10,120 bases of DNA from Streptosporangiaceae bacterium (GCA_030045215.1 JASIBJ010000825.1:1-10120); one strand, 5' to 3'. Shown: positions 1 through 6,709, counted from the stretch's first letter. A program made the numbers and translations. Notes: generated by a model not told the origin, from the letters alone.

Positions 1-1237
1 TGCCGCCCGCCGGCGCAGCAGGGACGCCGGCGGTGGCTTGCCAGGCAGGCAGCGCGAACACGGCGCTCACGCCGCCGCCGGTCGCGCCGCCGGTCGTGCC
101 GTCGTTCCAGACCGTCTCGGAGCTGACCGCGCCCGTAGTCGGGTCGGCCTCCAAAGTCGTGCCGCCGCAGCCGAGTGCGTGCGGACTCGACGCCGGAAAG
201 TCGACGTGAGGCTGCCCGTCGCTGACGCCGTCGCTGCTGCCGTTGTCGCCGGCCGCGACGGTGACGGTGACGCCGAGCGCGACGCCGTCCGCGATCGCCT
301 CATCCAGCGCTGTCATCGACTGCGCGGTCCACGAGCTTTCCGGAGCGCCCCAGCTGATGCTGACCGCGGTCGGCGTGGGCTGAGCTTGTACCGCGGTGGT
401 GACCGCGTCGATGAATCCCTGATCGGTATTGGGGGCGAAGTAGACCAGTTGCGCAGCGCCGGGCGCGACCGAGCCAGCCATTTCGATGTCGAGCAGGACC
501 TCGGCATCTGCTCCCTGCGGATCCTGGTCCGGCACGTTGCTGGCACCGTCAACGCCGACCGCGGTGACTGACGGCGTGGCCAGGCCGAGCTCGGAGAAGT
601 AGGTGCTGAGGTCGGACTGGGAGAAACCGCCGCCGAGTTCGATGATGCCGATCGTCTGCCCGGTGCCGTCGGTGCCCGCCGGGAACTGGTAGATGCCGGC
701 CACCTGAGGCGGGGTGTAGGAGGTCTGCACGGCCGCCGCCTCGGCGAGCTCGAAATGCGGTACCGCCTGGGGCCGGGTGTCAAGGCCGAGGATGGCGACC
801 ACGATGCCGTCCAGGTCGGCCGGGATCTGGAGGCTGCCCCTCCGGTAGCGGTGGGTGACCGGCGATCCGTCCGGACCGGGGCTGACGGCCATGCTCAGTT
901 CGGTGCCGAACGTCCGCGCCAGGACGCCGGCCGGTCCGGCCAGCGTCATCCGGCGCGACCCGGGATCCTGGCCGGTGACCTCGATGGCCGGATCCAGGCC
1001 GGTCAGCACCTCGGCCACCAGGTCCTGATCGGAACCGGCCGAGCCGTATGTCTGGCGCAGCTCGTCGCGGGACAGCCGGACGGGGACGCCTGCGGCGGTC
1101 GTGGGCAGCCGGGCCGCCCGGCGCGTTACGAGGGTCAGCTCGATGCGCTCGGCCGGATTGACGGGACCAGTTAACTGCGCGCGATCCAGCTGCCCGCGAT
1201 CGCTTCCGGCCAGCTGGACGCGCCCCGGTTCGGTCAT
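1..1237 (-). CDS. S53 family peptidase (kumamolisin/sedolisin-like), pro-domain plus catalytic domain, 3' end off the window
   Basis: Serine-carboxyl endopeptidase of the sedolisin family, usually secreted and active at acid pH. The 412 visible residues follow the kumamolisin precursor closely: an N-terminal pro-domain (about residues 30-155, ending in ILGLDTRPQAVPHF), then the mature domain from about residue 170 (TSYTPPQVAGIYQFP, IGIIELGGGF). The catalytic Glu and Asp are E246 and D250 in AEVLLDIEMAG, the oxyanion-hole Asp is D331 in AAGDNGSSDG, and the conserved SISWG (293-297) and ASSPHALGCGGT are present. The GTS nucleophile serine and the C-terminal calcium site lie beyond position 1, so activity cannot be confirmed here. 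No signal peptide is visible, and I recall none in the kumamolisin precursor either, so the export route is unclear. The ATG at 1237 is chosen because GAGGAGG lies 7 bases upstream. It follows the zinc-ribbon gene by 67 bases with no obvious promoter between, so co-transcription is likely. Confidence 0.93.
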   Translation of the reverse strand, partial: MTEPGRVQLAGSDRGQLDRAQLTGPVNPAERIELTLVTRRAARLPTTAAGVPVRLSRDELRQTYGSAGSDQDLVAEVLTGLDPAIEVTGQDPGSRRMTLAGPAGVLARTFGTELSMAVSPGPDGSPVTHRYRRGSLQIPADLDGIVVAILGLDTRPQAVPHFELAEAAAVQTSYTPPQVAGIYQFPAGTDGTGQTIGIIELGGGFSQSDLSTYFSELGLATPSVTAVGVDGASNVPDQDPQGADAEVLLDIEMAGSVAPGAAQLVYFAPNTDQGFIDAVTTAVQAQPTPTAVSISWGAPESSWTAQSMTALDEAIADGVALGVTVTVAAGDNGSSDGVSDGQPHVDFPASSPHALGCGGTTLEADPTTGAVSSETVWNDGTTGGATGGGVSAVFALPAWQATAGVPAAPAGG

Positions 1238-1304
1238 GCCCGACCTCCTCTGCTGCCCAGCGTCGCGCCGGTCGCGCCGTCCTGCCGCTCGGCTTGCGGC
1301 TACG

Positions 1305-1523
1305 TTAGCGGCCGGCTCGCAGTTGCGCGCCGCACTGGGGGCAGTTCGTCAGAGGCTCGGACTCGGCCATGGCCCCGCATTCGGTGCAAACCAACCGCAG
1401 CCAGCACACCGAGTCGCCCGGTAGCTCCGTCGTCTCCGTGATCGGCGCTGGCCTGCGCGCCCCGGGCCGCTGAGTGCCTTCTGGGGCCTGCTGGGTGCCC
1501 TGGTCCTGGTTAGATCCCGGCAT
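1305..1523 (-). CDS. small zinc-ribbon protein (hypothetical, 72 aa)
   Basis: No named family is recognised. The first 35 or so residues are polar, Gln/Pro/Arg-rich and probably disordered (MPGSNQDQGTQQAPEG). The C-terminal half carries two CxxC knuckles, C46-x2-C49 (CTECG) and C61-x2-C64 (CPQCGAQ), separated by 11 residues, which is the pattern of a small zinc ribbon. C40 is an extra cysteine. The ATG at 1523 is preferred over a TTG at 1532 because GGAGG (1533-1537 on the complement) is 9 bases from the ATG but abuts the TTG. It begins 17 bases after the stop of the universal stress protein gene, so the two are almost certainly in one operon. Metal binding is inferred from the cysteine pattern. 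Whether it binds nucleic acid, a protein partner or nothing else cannot be told. Confidence 0.72.
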   Translation of the reverse strand: MPGSNQDQGTQQAPEGTQRPGARRPAPITETTELPGDSVCWLRLVCTECGAMAESEPLTNCPQCGAQLRAGR

Positions 1524-1540
1524 GACGGCCAACCTCCGCC

Positions 1541-2080
1541 CTAGCCGCGCGTAGGAGCGGCAAAGTCCTCCGGGTGCAACGTCCGGCGCCGGAAAGCCCA
1601 GGCCCGCACGCCCAGCCGGCCGATCTCGCGGTCAAGCGGTGACGGCGGCACGGCGAGAACCGGGCAGACGGCGTGGGCGAGGCAGTACCGGCTGACGCTG
1701 GCGTGCAGGATGCGGCCGAGGCTGGATCGACGGCCCGCCCCGATGACCAGCAGGTCGTCTTCGCGGCAGGCGATCCTGACCAGGGTCTGACCGGGCTCGC
1801 CGCGGATGATCTGCGGCTCGGTGAGGACGTCGGCGGGTAAGCCACCGAACGCCGCCTGCAGCGCATCGCGCAGTCGCATCCTGGCCGCATCGGCCCAGGC
1901 CTGCCGAAGGGCAGGCGATGGGTGGCTCCGGTCGGCCAGGTCACCGCCGGGCGGCAACCAGGCTAGGACGGGTATCAGCGGGGCATCATGCCCACGAGCA
2001 ATGTCGGCCGCATACCGCACGGCCGGGAGGCATTGCGAGGACCCGCTCACGCCGACGATGACCCGGGACTTCACGGCCAC
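1541..2080 (-). CDS. universal stress protein (UspA family)
   Basis: Single-domain, cytosolic UspA-fold protein of 179 residues. The N-terminal strand and loop are VIVGVSGSS (7-15), and the C-terminal part has DDLLVIGAGRRSSLGRIL followed by SVSRYCLAHAVCPVLAVP (128-145), the signature of this family. The nucleotide loop is usually G-x2-G-x9-G-S. Here it reads G114-x2-R117-x9-A127-S128, so two of three glycines are replaced, and the usual N-terminal Asp is Ser12. ATP binding is therefore possible but not assured. The tail beyond residue 150 (about 30 residues, Arg-rich) extends past the normal domain end. The GTG at 2080 is chosen because GGGAG lies 7 bases upstream; a second GTG at 2074 is too far from it. 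It heads the operon with the zinc-ribbon and S53 peptidase genes. Confidence 0.9.
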   Translation of the reverse strand: MAVKSRVIVGVSGSSQCLPAVRYAADIARGHDAPLIPVLAWLPPGGDLADRSHPSPALRQAWADAARMRLRDALQAAFGGLPADVLTEPQIIRGEPGQTLVRIACREDDLLVIGAGRRSSLGRILHASVSRYCLAHAVCPVLAVPPSPLDREIGRLGVRAWAFRRRTLHPEDFAAPTRG

Positions 2081-2171
2081 GACAGCGCTCCCTTCACTTG
2101 CCAGGGCGTTGCTACATACAAGTAAACCCCCGGCCGGCCGCGCCCGCGCCGCACAGTTTGGAGCCCGGGCC
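2081..2171 (-). promoter_or_regulatory. intergenic region with a candidate promoter for the universal stress protein operon
   Basis: The 91 bases between the methyltransferase stop and the stress-protein start contain the only AT-rich patch nearby (about 2108-2127). Read on the minus strand, TATGTA (complement of 2113-2118) is a possible -10 hexamer, which would put the transcript start near 2106 and leave a short leader carrying GGGAG. No convincing -35 is seen, and no DosR-type GGGAC palindrome. The remainder is GC-rich (GGCCGGCCGCGCCCGCG), with a short GCCCGGGC palindrome just after the methyltransferase stop but no U-tract, so I do not call a terminator. Confidence 0.3.
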
Positions 2172-2999
2172 CTACGTGCGCGCCTGCGGCTCTTGCCGCC
2201 TGGCGATCGTCAGCGCGGCGCCCCAATGGCGCCGTAGCAGGCCGTCGGGGCGGGTCGCGAGCCGTCGGCGAATCTCGCCATACAGACGGTCCCGCTGCCA
2301 CTGCGCCATCGCCATGTGACCGGAGAACGTATCGAGCAACTCGATGTAACCGGCGGCGTCGTAGATGACCTCCCAGTCGAAATGACGAACCTTGACGATG
2401 CTGAACAGCCCGCTGGCGGTCAGCTCGGCGACGTTGTCATCCAGCTCGCCCGGCCGCGGGAAGTTCCAGTCACCTGGCAAGCCTTCGCCGATCTCGTCAT
2501 AGATCTCCTGTATCTCGAGGAAGAACGGATCGCCGTCGTCAGGGAGCACGTGCAGCGCACTCCAGATCGCCAGGTGTCCGGCGGGCCGCAGGAACTGCCA
2601 GGCGAGCCTGCAGCGCTGCTCGGGATCGATCCAGTGCCAGGATGTCGCCGCGTACACCAGGTCGAACCGCTGGCCGGCTGGCGGCTGCCACGACTCGAAC
2701 TTGCCGGTCACGACGCGCACGTCGGCATAACCCGCCAGGTTGCGCCGGGCCGCCGCCGCGAGCTCCCCGCCCAGCTCCACACACGTGATCCGGTAGCCGC
2801 GGCGAGCGAGCGCTTGGGTGGCCCTTCCCGTTGCGCAGCCGATCTCGAGCAGGTCGCTACCCGGCCGCAGGCCTGCGGCCTCGATCATCTCGGTGAATAG
2901 CTCGTCCGGATAGTGGGGCCGGGCCCGGTGGTAGCTCTCGGCAACGGAGTCGAACGTTTCGCTGAGTTGCTCTCGCCGTGCGGGATCGTCAGGTGTCAC
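2172..2999 (-). CDS. class I SAM-dependent methyltransferase
   Basis: Rossmann-fold methyltransferase of 275 residues, presumably cytosolic. The N-terminus has the frequent FDSVAESYHRARPHYPDELF segment (16-35). Motif I is LLEIGCATGRAT (50-61), the SAM ribose-binding acidic residue is E76 in ITCVELGGEL, and FDLVYAATSWHWIDP (112-126) corresponds to motif IV and its extension. The C-terminal 100 residues form the substrate region and are not diagnostic, so the substrate is unknown. A small metabolite or lipid is likelier than nucleic acid because no nucleic-acid-binding domain is attached. The GTG at 2999 has no Shine-Dalgarno, but CATAAT lies 6 bases upstream of it, suggesting a leaderless mRNA. 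It is transcribed away from the DUF218 gene. Confidence 0.9.
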   Translation of the reverse strand: MTPDDPARREQLSETFDSVAESYHRARPHYPDELFTEMIEAAGLRPGSDLLEIGCATGRATQALARRGYRITCVELGGELAAAARRNLAGYADVRVVTGKFESWQPPAGQRFDLVYAATSWHWIDPEQRCRLAWQFLRPAGHLAIWSALHVLPDDGDPFFLEIQEIYDEIGEGLPGDWNFPRPGELDDNVAELTASGLFSIVKVRHFDWEVIYDAAGYIELLDTFSGHMAMAQWQRDRLYGEIRRRLATRPDGLLRRHWGAALTIARRQEPQART

Positions 3000-3011
3000 T
3001 TACCGATTATG
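3000..3011 (-). promoter_or_regulatory. candidate -10 element for a leaderless methyltransferase mRNA
   Basis: On the minus strand CATAAT (complement of 3006-3011) is followed by CGGTAA and then the GTG start codon at 2999. A sigma-70-type -10 ending 6 bases before the start codon would place transcription initiation on or next to the G of GTG. No Shine-Dalgarno is found in this gap, which agrees with a leaderless transcript, a common arrangement in actinomycetes. No clear -35 is seen. Confidence 0.45.
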
Positions 3012-3041
3012 CCGGCTTCGCGCACGCTAGCCCTCCGCCGA

Positions 3042-3055
3042 TACACTCACCGGTG
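3042..3055 (+). promoter_or_regulatory. candidate -10 element for a leaderless DUF218 mRNA
   Basis: TACACT at 3042-3047 fits the actinobacterial TAnnnT -10 pattern and lies 5 bases before GTG (3053) and 8 before ATG (3056). No Shine-Dalgarno is present at normal distance upstream of either codon, so the transcript probably starts at or next to the start codon. The -35 is weak: TTCGCG at 3017-3022 would need a 19-base spacer. Confidence 0.4.
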
Positions 3056-3643
3056 ATGAGCATCGCGCTGCGCCGCCGAGCCGGCACTGACGCCCGGCCT
3101 GGCTGGTGGCGCCGCAGGCGCTGGCACGTCGTCTCGGCGATCGCTATCCTCGTGGCCGGCTTCTGCGTTGCCACTGGGCTGCTGCTGGTGTGGCCTCAGC
3201 AGGGCATGCCGGCCAGGGTCGACGCGATCGTGATGCTGAATGGCCCGGGTGACCGCCTTGATACCGCGCTGACGCTCGGGTGGGAACGCAAGGCGCCGGT
3301 GCTGGTTATCTCCCGCGGCTCCTCGTACTACGGCCAAGGCAGCATATGCGCACCGCCACTGCCGGGCGTGAAGGTAATCTGCTTCGACCCGAATCCGTCG
3401 ACAACGCAGGGCGAGGCCGAGTTCATCGGCCGGCTGGCCAGCCGCTATCACTGGCGGACCGTGGCACTGGTCACGATCACTCCGCAGATCACGCCCGGCC
3501 GGATCTGGCTCGGCCGGTGCCTGCCGCGGGGGACGGTCGTCTACGCGGTCGCGGCTCCGCTGCGCCCGGCGGCGTGGCCGGCCATGATCTTGTATGAATG
3601 GGGATCGATCATCAAGGCCGAGGTATTCAACCGCGGCTGTTAG
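3056..3643 (+). CDS. membrane-anchored DUF218 (YdcF/SanA/ElyC-like) protein
   Basis: Protein of 195 residues with a basic N-terminus (RRRAG, WWRRRRWH), one transmembrane helix at about 25-46 (VVSAIAILVAGFCVATGLLLVW), then an extracytoplasmic DUF218 domain. Domain marks are VDAIVMLNGPGDRLDTALTL (55-74), APVLVISRG (80-88), DPNPSTTQGEAEFIG (111-125), where E120 occupies the conserved acidic position, and VTITPQITPGRIWLGRC (139-155). C98 and C109 flank a short loop and could form a disulfide outside the membrane. Members in other bacteria affect envelope integrity and polysaccharide metabolism, but no reaction is established, so I assign no function. ATG 3056 (or GTG 3053 directly before it) is preferred over an upstream ATG at 2978, which would overlap the divergent methyltransferase gene and its promoter. 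It ends 3 bases from the convergent nickel transporter stop. Confidence 0.85.
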   Translation: MSIALRRRAGTDARPGWWRRRRWHVVSAIAILVAGFCVATGLLLVWPQQGMPARVDAIVMLNGPGDRLDTALTLGWERKAPVLVISRGSSYYGQGSICAPPLPGVKVICFDPNPSTTQGEAEFIGRLASRYHWRTVALVTITPQITPGRIWLGRCLPRGTVVYAVAAPLRPAAWPAMILYEWGSIIKAEVFNRGC

Positions 3644-3646
3644 CAG

Positions 3647-4813
3647 TCAGCTCAGCTCGCGGGCGGCCGGCTGGCGCTGACCAGCCTGCAGCCGGGCGCC
3701 CCAACGCTCCTCGATGCGACCGTAACGCCAGATGAGCACGGCCCCGGTCCAAGTCAGGATGAACAGGCCCACGATCGCGAATCCGGCCGTGTTGATGTTG
3801 AAGTTGTACATGAAACCCCAGAAGCCGTGGTGCTGTGAGATGCCCTTGATCTCGTACGGGATCAGGCTGAGCGTCTCGATGCCGCCGATGAGGAAGCAGA
3901 TAGCAACCGACAGGCCGGTGATCGCGAGGTTGTAATACACCTTGCGAACGGGGTTGAAGAACGCCCATCCATAGGCCAGGTTCATGAAGATCCCGTCGGA
4001 GGTGTCCATCACGCTCATTCCGGCGGTGAACAGGATCGGCAGGCAGATGATCGCGTACCAGGGCAGGTGCTGGGCGGCCAGGAACGCGGTGGTGCCCAGC
4101 AGCAGGACCTCAGTAGCGGTATCGAAGCCCATGCCGAAGACGACCCCGACCGGGTACATCTTCCATTCCTTGTCGATGGCCCTCATCCAGCGGCCGAAGA
4201 ACCGGTAGAAGAACCCGCGGTTCTCCAGTTGCCGCTCGAGTTCGGCCTCGTCGTAGTCACCGCGCCGCATGGCGCGGAAGACCCTGACGATCCCGGCCAG
4301 GATTACCAGGTTCATCGCGCCGATGAGGAACAGGAACGTCGCCGATACCAGCGTGCCGAACAGCCCGCCGAACCGCTCAAGGCCTGACCCGTTGCTGGAC
4401 ACGGCCGCGAACACGGTCTTCTCAGCGATGATGATGCCCACGCCCATGGCCACGACGATCGTGGAGTGGCCGAGCGAGAAGAAGTAGCCGAAGCAGAGCG
4501 GCCGCGGCTTGCCGGTGCCCTGGCGTTCGTTCATGACCTTGCGGGTCGTGTTATCGATGGCCGAGATGTGATCCGCGTCGAAGGCGTGCCGCAGGCCGAG
4601 CGTGTAGGCCAAGACGCTGACTCCGATGCCGAGGCCCTTGTAGTGGGCTGGGACCACGAATGCGATGAAGACGAAGAACCCGAGCGCGTGCAACGCCACG
4701 ATCGAGGCGTACATGAGAACGACCCGGCGCCGTTCTTCGGGTGTCATCGCGGCGAAGGACTGGCGCATCATCGTCGCCAGCCTCGGCTTGGATGTCGCGG
4801 TCAGGTCAGGCAA
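3647..4813 (-). CDS. nickel/cobalt permease (NiCoT, HoxN/NixA/NicT family)
   Basis: Inner-membrane secondary transporter for Ni2+ and/or Co2+, 388 residues, about the usual length with eight expected membrane helices. The metal-selectivity signature HAFDADHISAID, with H76, D79, D81 and H82 (HX4DH), lies in helix II. The other family motifs follow: SLGHSTIVV (113-121), the GMGFDTATEVLLLG segment (227-240) and LFTAGMSVMDTSDG (261-274). A charged cytoplasmic loop (about 180-215) separates the halves. The TTG at 4813 is chosen because AGGAG lies about 9 bases upstream; ATG codons at residues 15 and 16 are alternatives but would remove part of the N-terminal tail only. Nickel rather than cobalt is favoured because a Nur-like operator lies in its promoter. 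Possible nickel users (urease, hydrogenase, Ni-SOD) are not in the window. Confidence 0.94.
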   Translation of the reverse strand: MPDLTATSKPRLATMMRQSFAAMTPEERRRVVLMYASIVALHALGFFVFIAFVVPAHYKGLGIGVSVLAYTLGLRHAFDADHISAIDNTTRKVMNERQGTGKPRPLCFGYFFSLGHSTIVVAMGVGIIIAEKTVFAAVSSNGSGLERFGGLFGTLVSATFLFLIGAMNLVILAGIVRVFRAMRRGDYDEAELERQLENRGFFYRFFGRWMRAIDKEWKMYPVGVVFGMGFDTATEVLLLGTTAFLAAQHLPWYAIICLPILFTAGMSVMDTSDGIFMNLAYGWAFFNPVRKVYYNLAITGLSVAICFLIGGIETLSLIPYEIKGISQHHGFWGFMYNFNINTAGFAIVGLFILTWTGAVLIWRYGRIEERWGARLQAGQRQPAARELS

Positions 4814-4924
4814 GTCGTCTGTCTCCTCTCGAGTCGCCTGAGCCCGCAGTCGGCGCGCCCGCCCTCGCGGTGCCTGACTCGCCCTAGCCCGCGGAACTCG
4901 CCCAGCGCGGGCCTGCCTCGTGGC

Positions 4925-4953
4925 ACGCTAACCTAGTTGCATATAAGTTGCAA
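4925..4953 (-). promoter_or_regulatory. candidate promoter of the nickel/cobalt permease gene
   Basis: On the minus strand TTGCAA (complement of 4948-4953) and TAGCGT (complement of 4925-4930, fitting TAnnnT) are separated by exactly 17 bases, a plausible -35/-10 pair. Transcription would begin near 4918, leaving a GC-rich leader of roughly 105 bases before the TTG start. I see no recognisable riboswitch core in that leader. The -35 hexamer coincides with one half-site of the Nur-like box. Confidence 0.45.
4937..4953. promoter_or_regulatory. Nur-like operator (TTGCAT-N5-TTGCAA)
   Basis: TTGCATATAAGTTGCAA is an imperfect inverted repeat with TTGCA-N7-TGCAA arms. It matches the published Streptomyces Nur box, which I recall as tTGCaa-N5-ttGCAA, at 11 of the 12 half-site positions with the correct 5-base spacer. 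Nur is the nickel-responsive Fur-family repressor of nickel uptake. The site overlaps the proposed -35 and spacer of the nickel/cobalt permease gene, the position expected for repression by nickel. The divergent hutH side is also within reach. Confidence 0.65.
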
Positions 4954-5027
4954 GTACGCATTCAGTGCATTAGCAGCGCCTCCTTGATCCAGCCGGTCCT
5001 GGGCTGCCGGCTGGCCGAGGAGGGCTT

Positions 5028-5144
5028 ATGGTGGCCGAAAGCGGAGTCTCCGCCAGATTTCAGGGCGGCTCCATGCTGGTCCGGACCCGGTGGCCGGGCG
5101 TGGCGCAGCGAAAGGTATGGCATGAGCGGGATCGAGTCGGCTGA
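5028..5144 (+). CDS. possible 38-codon upstream reading frame overlapping the hutH start
   Basis: An ATG at 5028 has a near-ideal Shine-Dalgarno, GAGGAGGG (5017-5024), ending 3 bases away. The frame runs 38 codons to a TGA at 5142-5144, overlapping the first 23 bases of hutH in another frame. The peptide (starting MVAESGVSARFQGG) is Arg/Val-rich, has a single His and no cluster of His codons, and no membrane segment or recognisable domain. If translated, it would deliver ribosomes to the hutH start, whose own site (GAAAGG) is weaker. It could equally be a chance frame in GC-rich DNA. Confidence 0.3.
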   Translation: MVAESGVSARFQGGSMLVRTRWPGVAQRKVWHERDRVG

Positions 5145-6678
5145 GGTCGTGACCATCGGGGCGCGGCCCCTGACCCCGGCCGAAGTGGCCGCGGTTGCCA
5201 GGGGCGGAGCCCGGGTCTGGCTGGCGCCAGAGGCGGTTGACCGCATCCGTCACGGCCGGAAGGTCGTCGAGGCGCTGGCCGATGACGCTCAGCCGCACTA
5301 CGGGGTGTCGACCGGATTCGGCGCGCTGGCGACCCGCCACATCCCGCCAAGCTTGCGCGCTCAGCTGCAGGTCAGCCTCATCCGCAGCCACGCGGCCGGC
5401 TCGGGTCCCGAGATCGAGAAGGAGGTCACCAGGGCGCTGATGCTGCTCCGGCTCGCGACCCTCGCCACGGGCCATACCGGCGCCCGTGAGGAGACCGTCA
5501 GGGCTTATGCGGCCTTGCTGAACTCCGGCATCACGCCCGTCGTGCGCGAGTACGGCAGCCTCGGTTGCTCGGGCGACCTGGCTCCGCTGGCCCATTGCGC
5601 CCTGGCCCTCATGGGCGAGGGCGTCGTGCGCGACGCCTCCGGTGCGGAGATGCCGGCCGCGCTCGCGCTGGCCAGCGCGAGCCTGGAACCGATCGCCTTG
5701 CGGGAGAAGGAGGGCCTTGCCCTCATCAATGGCACCGACGGCATGCTCGGCATGCTGGTGCTGGCCATCGCGGATCTGCGTCACCTGCTCAGGGTGGCCG
5801 ACATCACCGCGGCCATGAGCGTTGAGGCGCTGCTCGGCACCGATGCCGCATTCGCCGCTGATCTGCAGGCGCTGCGTCCCCATCCGGGGCAGGCCCTGGC
5901 TGCGGCTAACATCACCAGGTTGGTGTCAGGCAGCGCGATCATGGCAAGCCACCGGGGGCCGGAGTGCACCCGGGTGCAGGACGCCTATTCGCTGCGGTGC
6001 GCGCCGCAGGTCGCGGGGGCGGCGCGGGATACCGTCGATCACGCGGAGCAAGTCGCCAGCCGCGAACTGGCCTCCGCGATCGACAACCCCGTCATCACCG
6101 ATGACGGGCGGGTGGAGTCCAACGGGAACTTCCATGGCGCGCCGGTCGGGTACGTGCTGGACTTCCTGGCCATAGTCGCGGCCGACGTCGCGAGCATCTC
6201 CGAGCGCCGAACCGACAGGTTCCTGGACGTGGCGCGCAGTAGCGGCCTGAACGCGTTCCTGGCCGACGACCCGGGTGTCGACTCCGGTTACATGATCGCT
6301 CAGTACACCCAGGCGGCGATCGTGTCCGAGCTCAAGCGGCTGGCCGTCCCCGCGAGCGTCGACTCGATCCCGAGTTCGGCGATGCAGGAGGATCACGTGT
6401 CGATGGGCTGGTCGGCGGCGCGCAAGCTTCGCCGGTCAGTCGACGGGCTCACCAGGGTGCTGGCGATCGAACTGCTCACCGCTGCCCGAGGCCTCGACCT
6501 GCGGGCACCGCTCACGCCGGCGGCAGCGACGGGCGCCGTGGTCTCGGCGCTGCGCCAGAGCGTGCCAGGACCCGGTCCGGACCGATTCGTTGCGCCCGAG
6601 ATCGAGGCCGCCGTCCGGTTCGTCGCAGACGGAAGCGCGCTGCGGGCGGCCGAGTCGGTCACCGGGCCGCTGGCCTGA
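5122..6678 (+). CDS. hutH: histidine ammonia-lyase
   Basis: Cytosolic enzyme converting L-histidine to urocanate and ammonia, the first step of histidine degradation. At 518 residues it has normal HutH length. Active-site residues align with the Pseudomonas putida enzyme: Y60 in YGVSTGFG, H90 in SHAAG, the MIO-forming triad C149-S150-G151 in GSLGCSGDLAPLAH, N203 in LINGTDG, Y289 and R292 in QDAYSLRC, and E423 in QEDHVSMG. The H90/E423 pair argues for histidine over phenylalanine or tyrosine as substrate. Cys in place of the usual Ala of the MIO triad is, as I recall, normal for Streptomyces HutH. The ATG at 5122 is chosen because GAAAGG lies 6 bases upstream and the protein then matches the family N-terminus; the frame is open back to 4948, but those 58 residues have no family counterpart. 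No hutU, hutI or hutG lies beside it. Confidence 0.95.
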   Translation: MSGIESAEVVTIGARPLTPAEVAAVARGGARVWLAPEAVDRIRHGRKVVEALADDAQPHYGVSTGFGALATRHIPPSLRAQLQVSLIRSHAAGSGPEIEKEVTRALMLLRLATLATGHTGAREETVRAYAALLNSGITPVVREYGSLGCSGDLAPLAHCALALMGEGVVRDASGAEMPAALALASASLEPIALREKEGLALINGTDGMLGMLVLAIADLRHLLRVADITAAMSVEALLGTDAAFAADLQALRPHPGQALAAANITRLVSGSAIMASHRGPECTRVQDAYSLRCAPQVAGAARDTVDHAEQVASRELASAIDNPVITDDGRVESNGNFHGAPVGYVLDFLAIVAADVASISERRTDRFLDVARSSGLNAFLADDPGVDSGYMIAQYTQAAIVSELKRLAVPASVDSIPSSAMQEDHVSMGWSAARKLRRSVDGLTRVLAIELLTAARGLDLRAPLTPAAATGAVVSALRQSVPGPGPDRFVAPEIEAAVRFVADGSALRAAESVTGPLA

Positions 6679-6709
6679 CCTAGGCGAGGCCCCGGCCCCG
6701 GGCAGCCGG

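Noticed and set aside
38..1174. Plus-strand open frames opposite the S53 peptidase
   Set aside because: Arg/Ala/Gly-rich shadow translations; the minus-strand frame matches kumamolisin residue by residue, including catalytic positions.
4814..4936. Possible metal or cobalamin riboswitch in the leader of the nickel/cobalt permease
   Set aside because: The leader is GC-rich with short repeats only; I could not find a cobalamin-box core or the conserved NiCo-riboswitch helices.
4948..5121. 58-residue N-terminal extension of HutH from an ATG at 4948
   Set aside because: The ATG lies inside the Nur-like box, has no Shine-Dalgarno, and the added residues do not resemble any HutH; the 5122 start gives the family length and spacing.
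6679..6709. Bidirectional terminator between hutH and the glycosyltransferase gene
   Set aside because: GGCCCCGGCCCCGGGC allows only short 4-bp stems and there is no U-tract on either strand.
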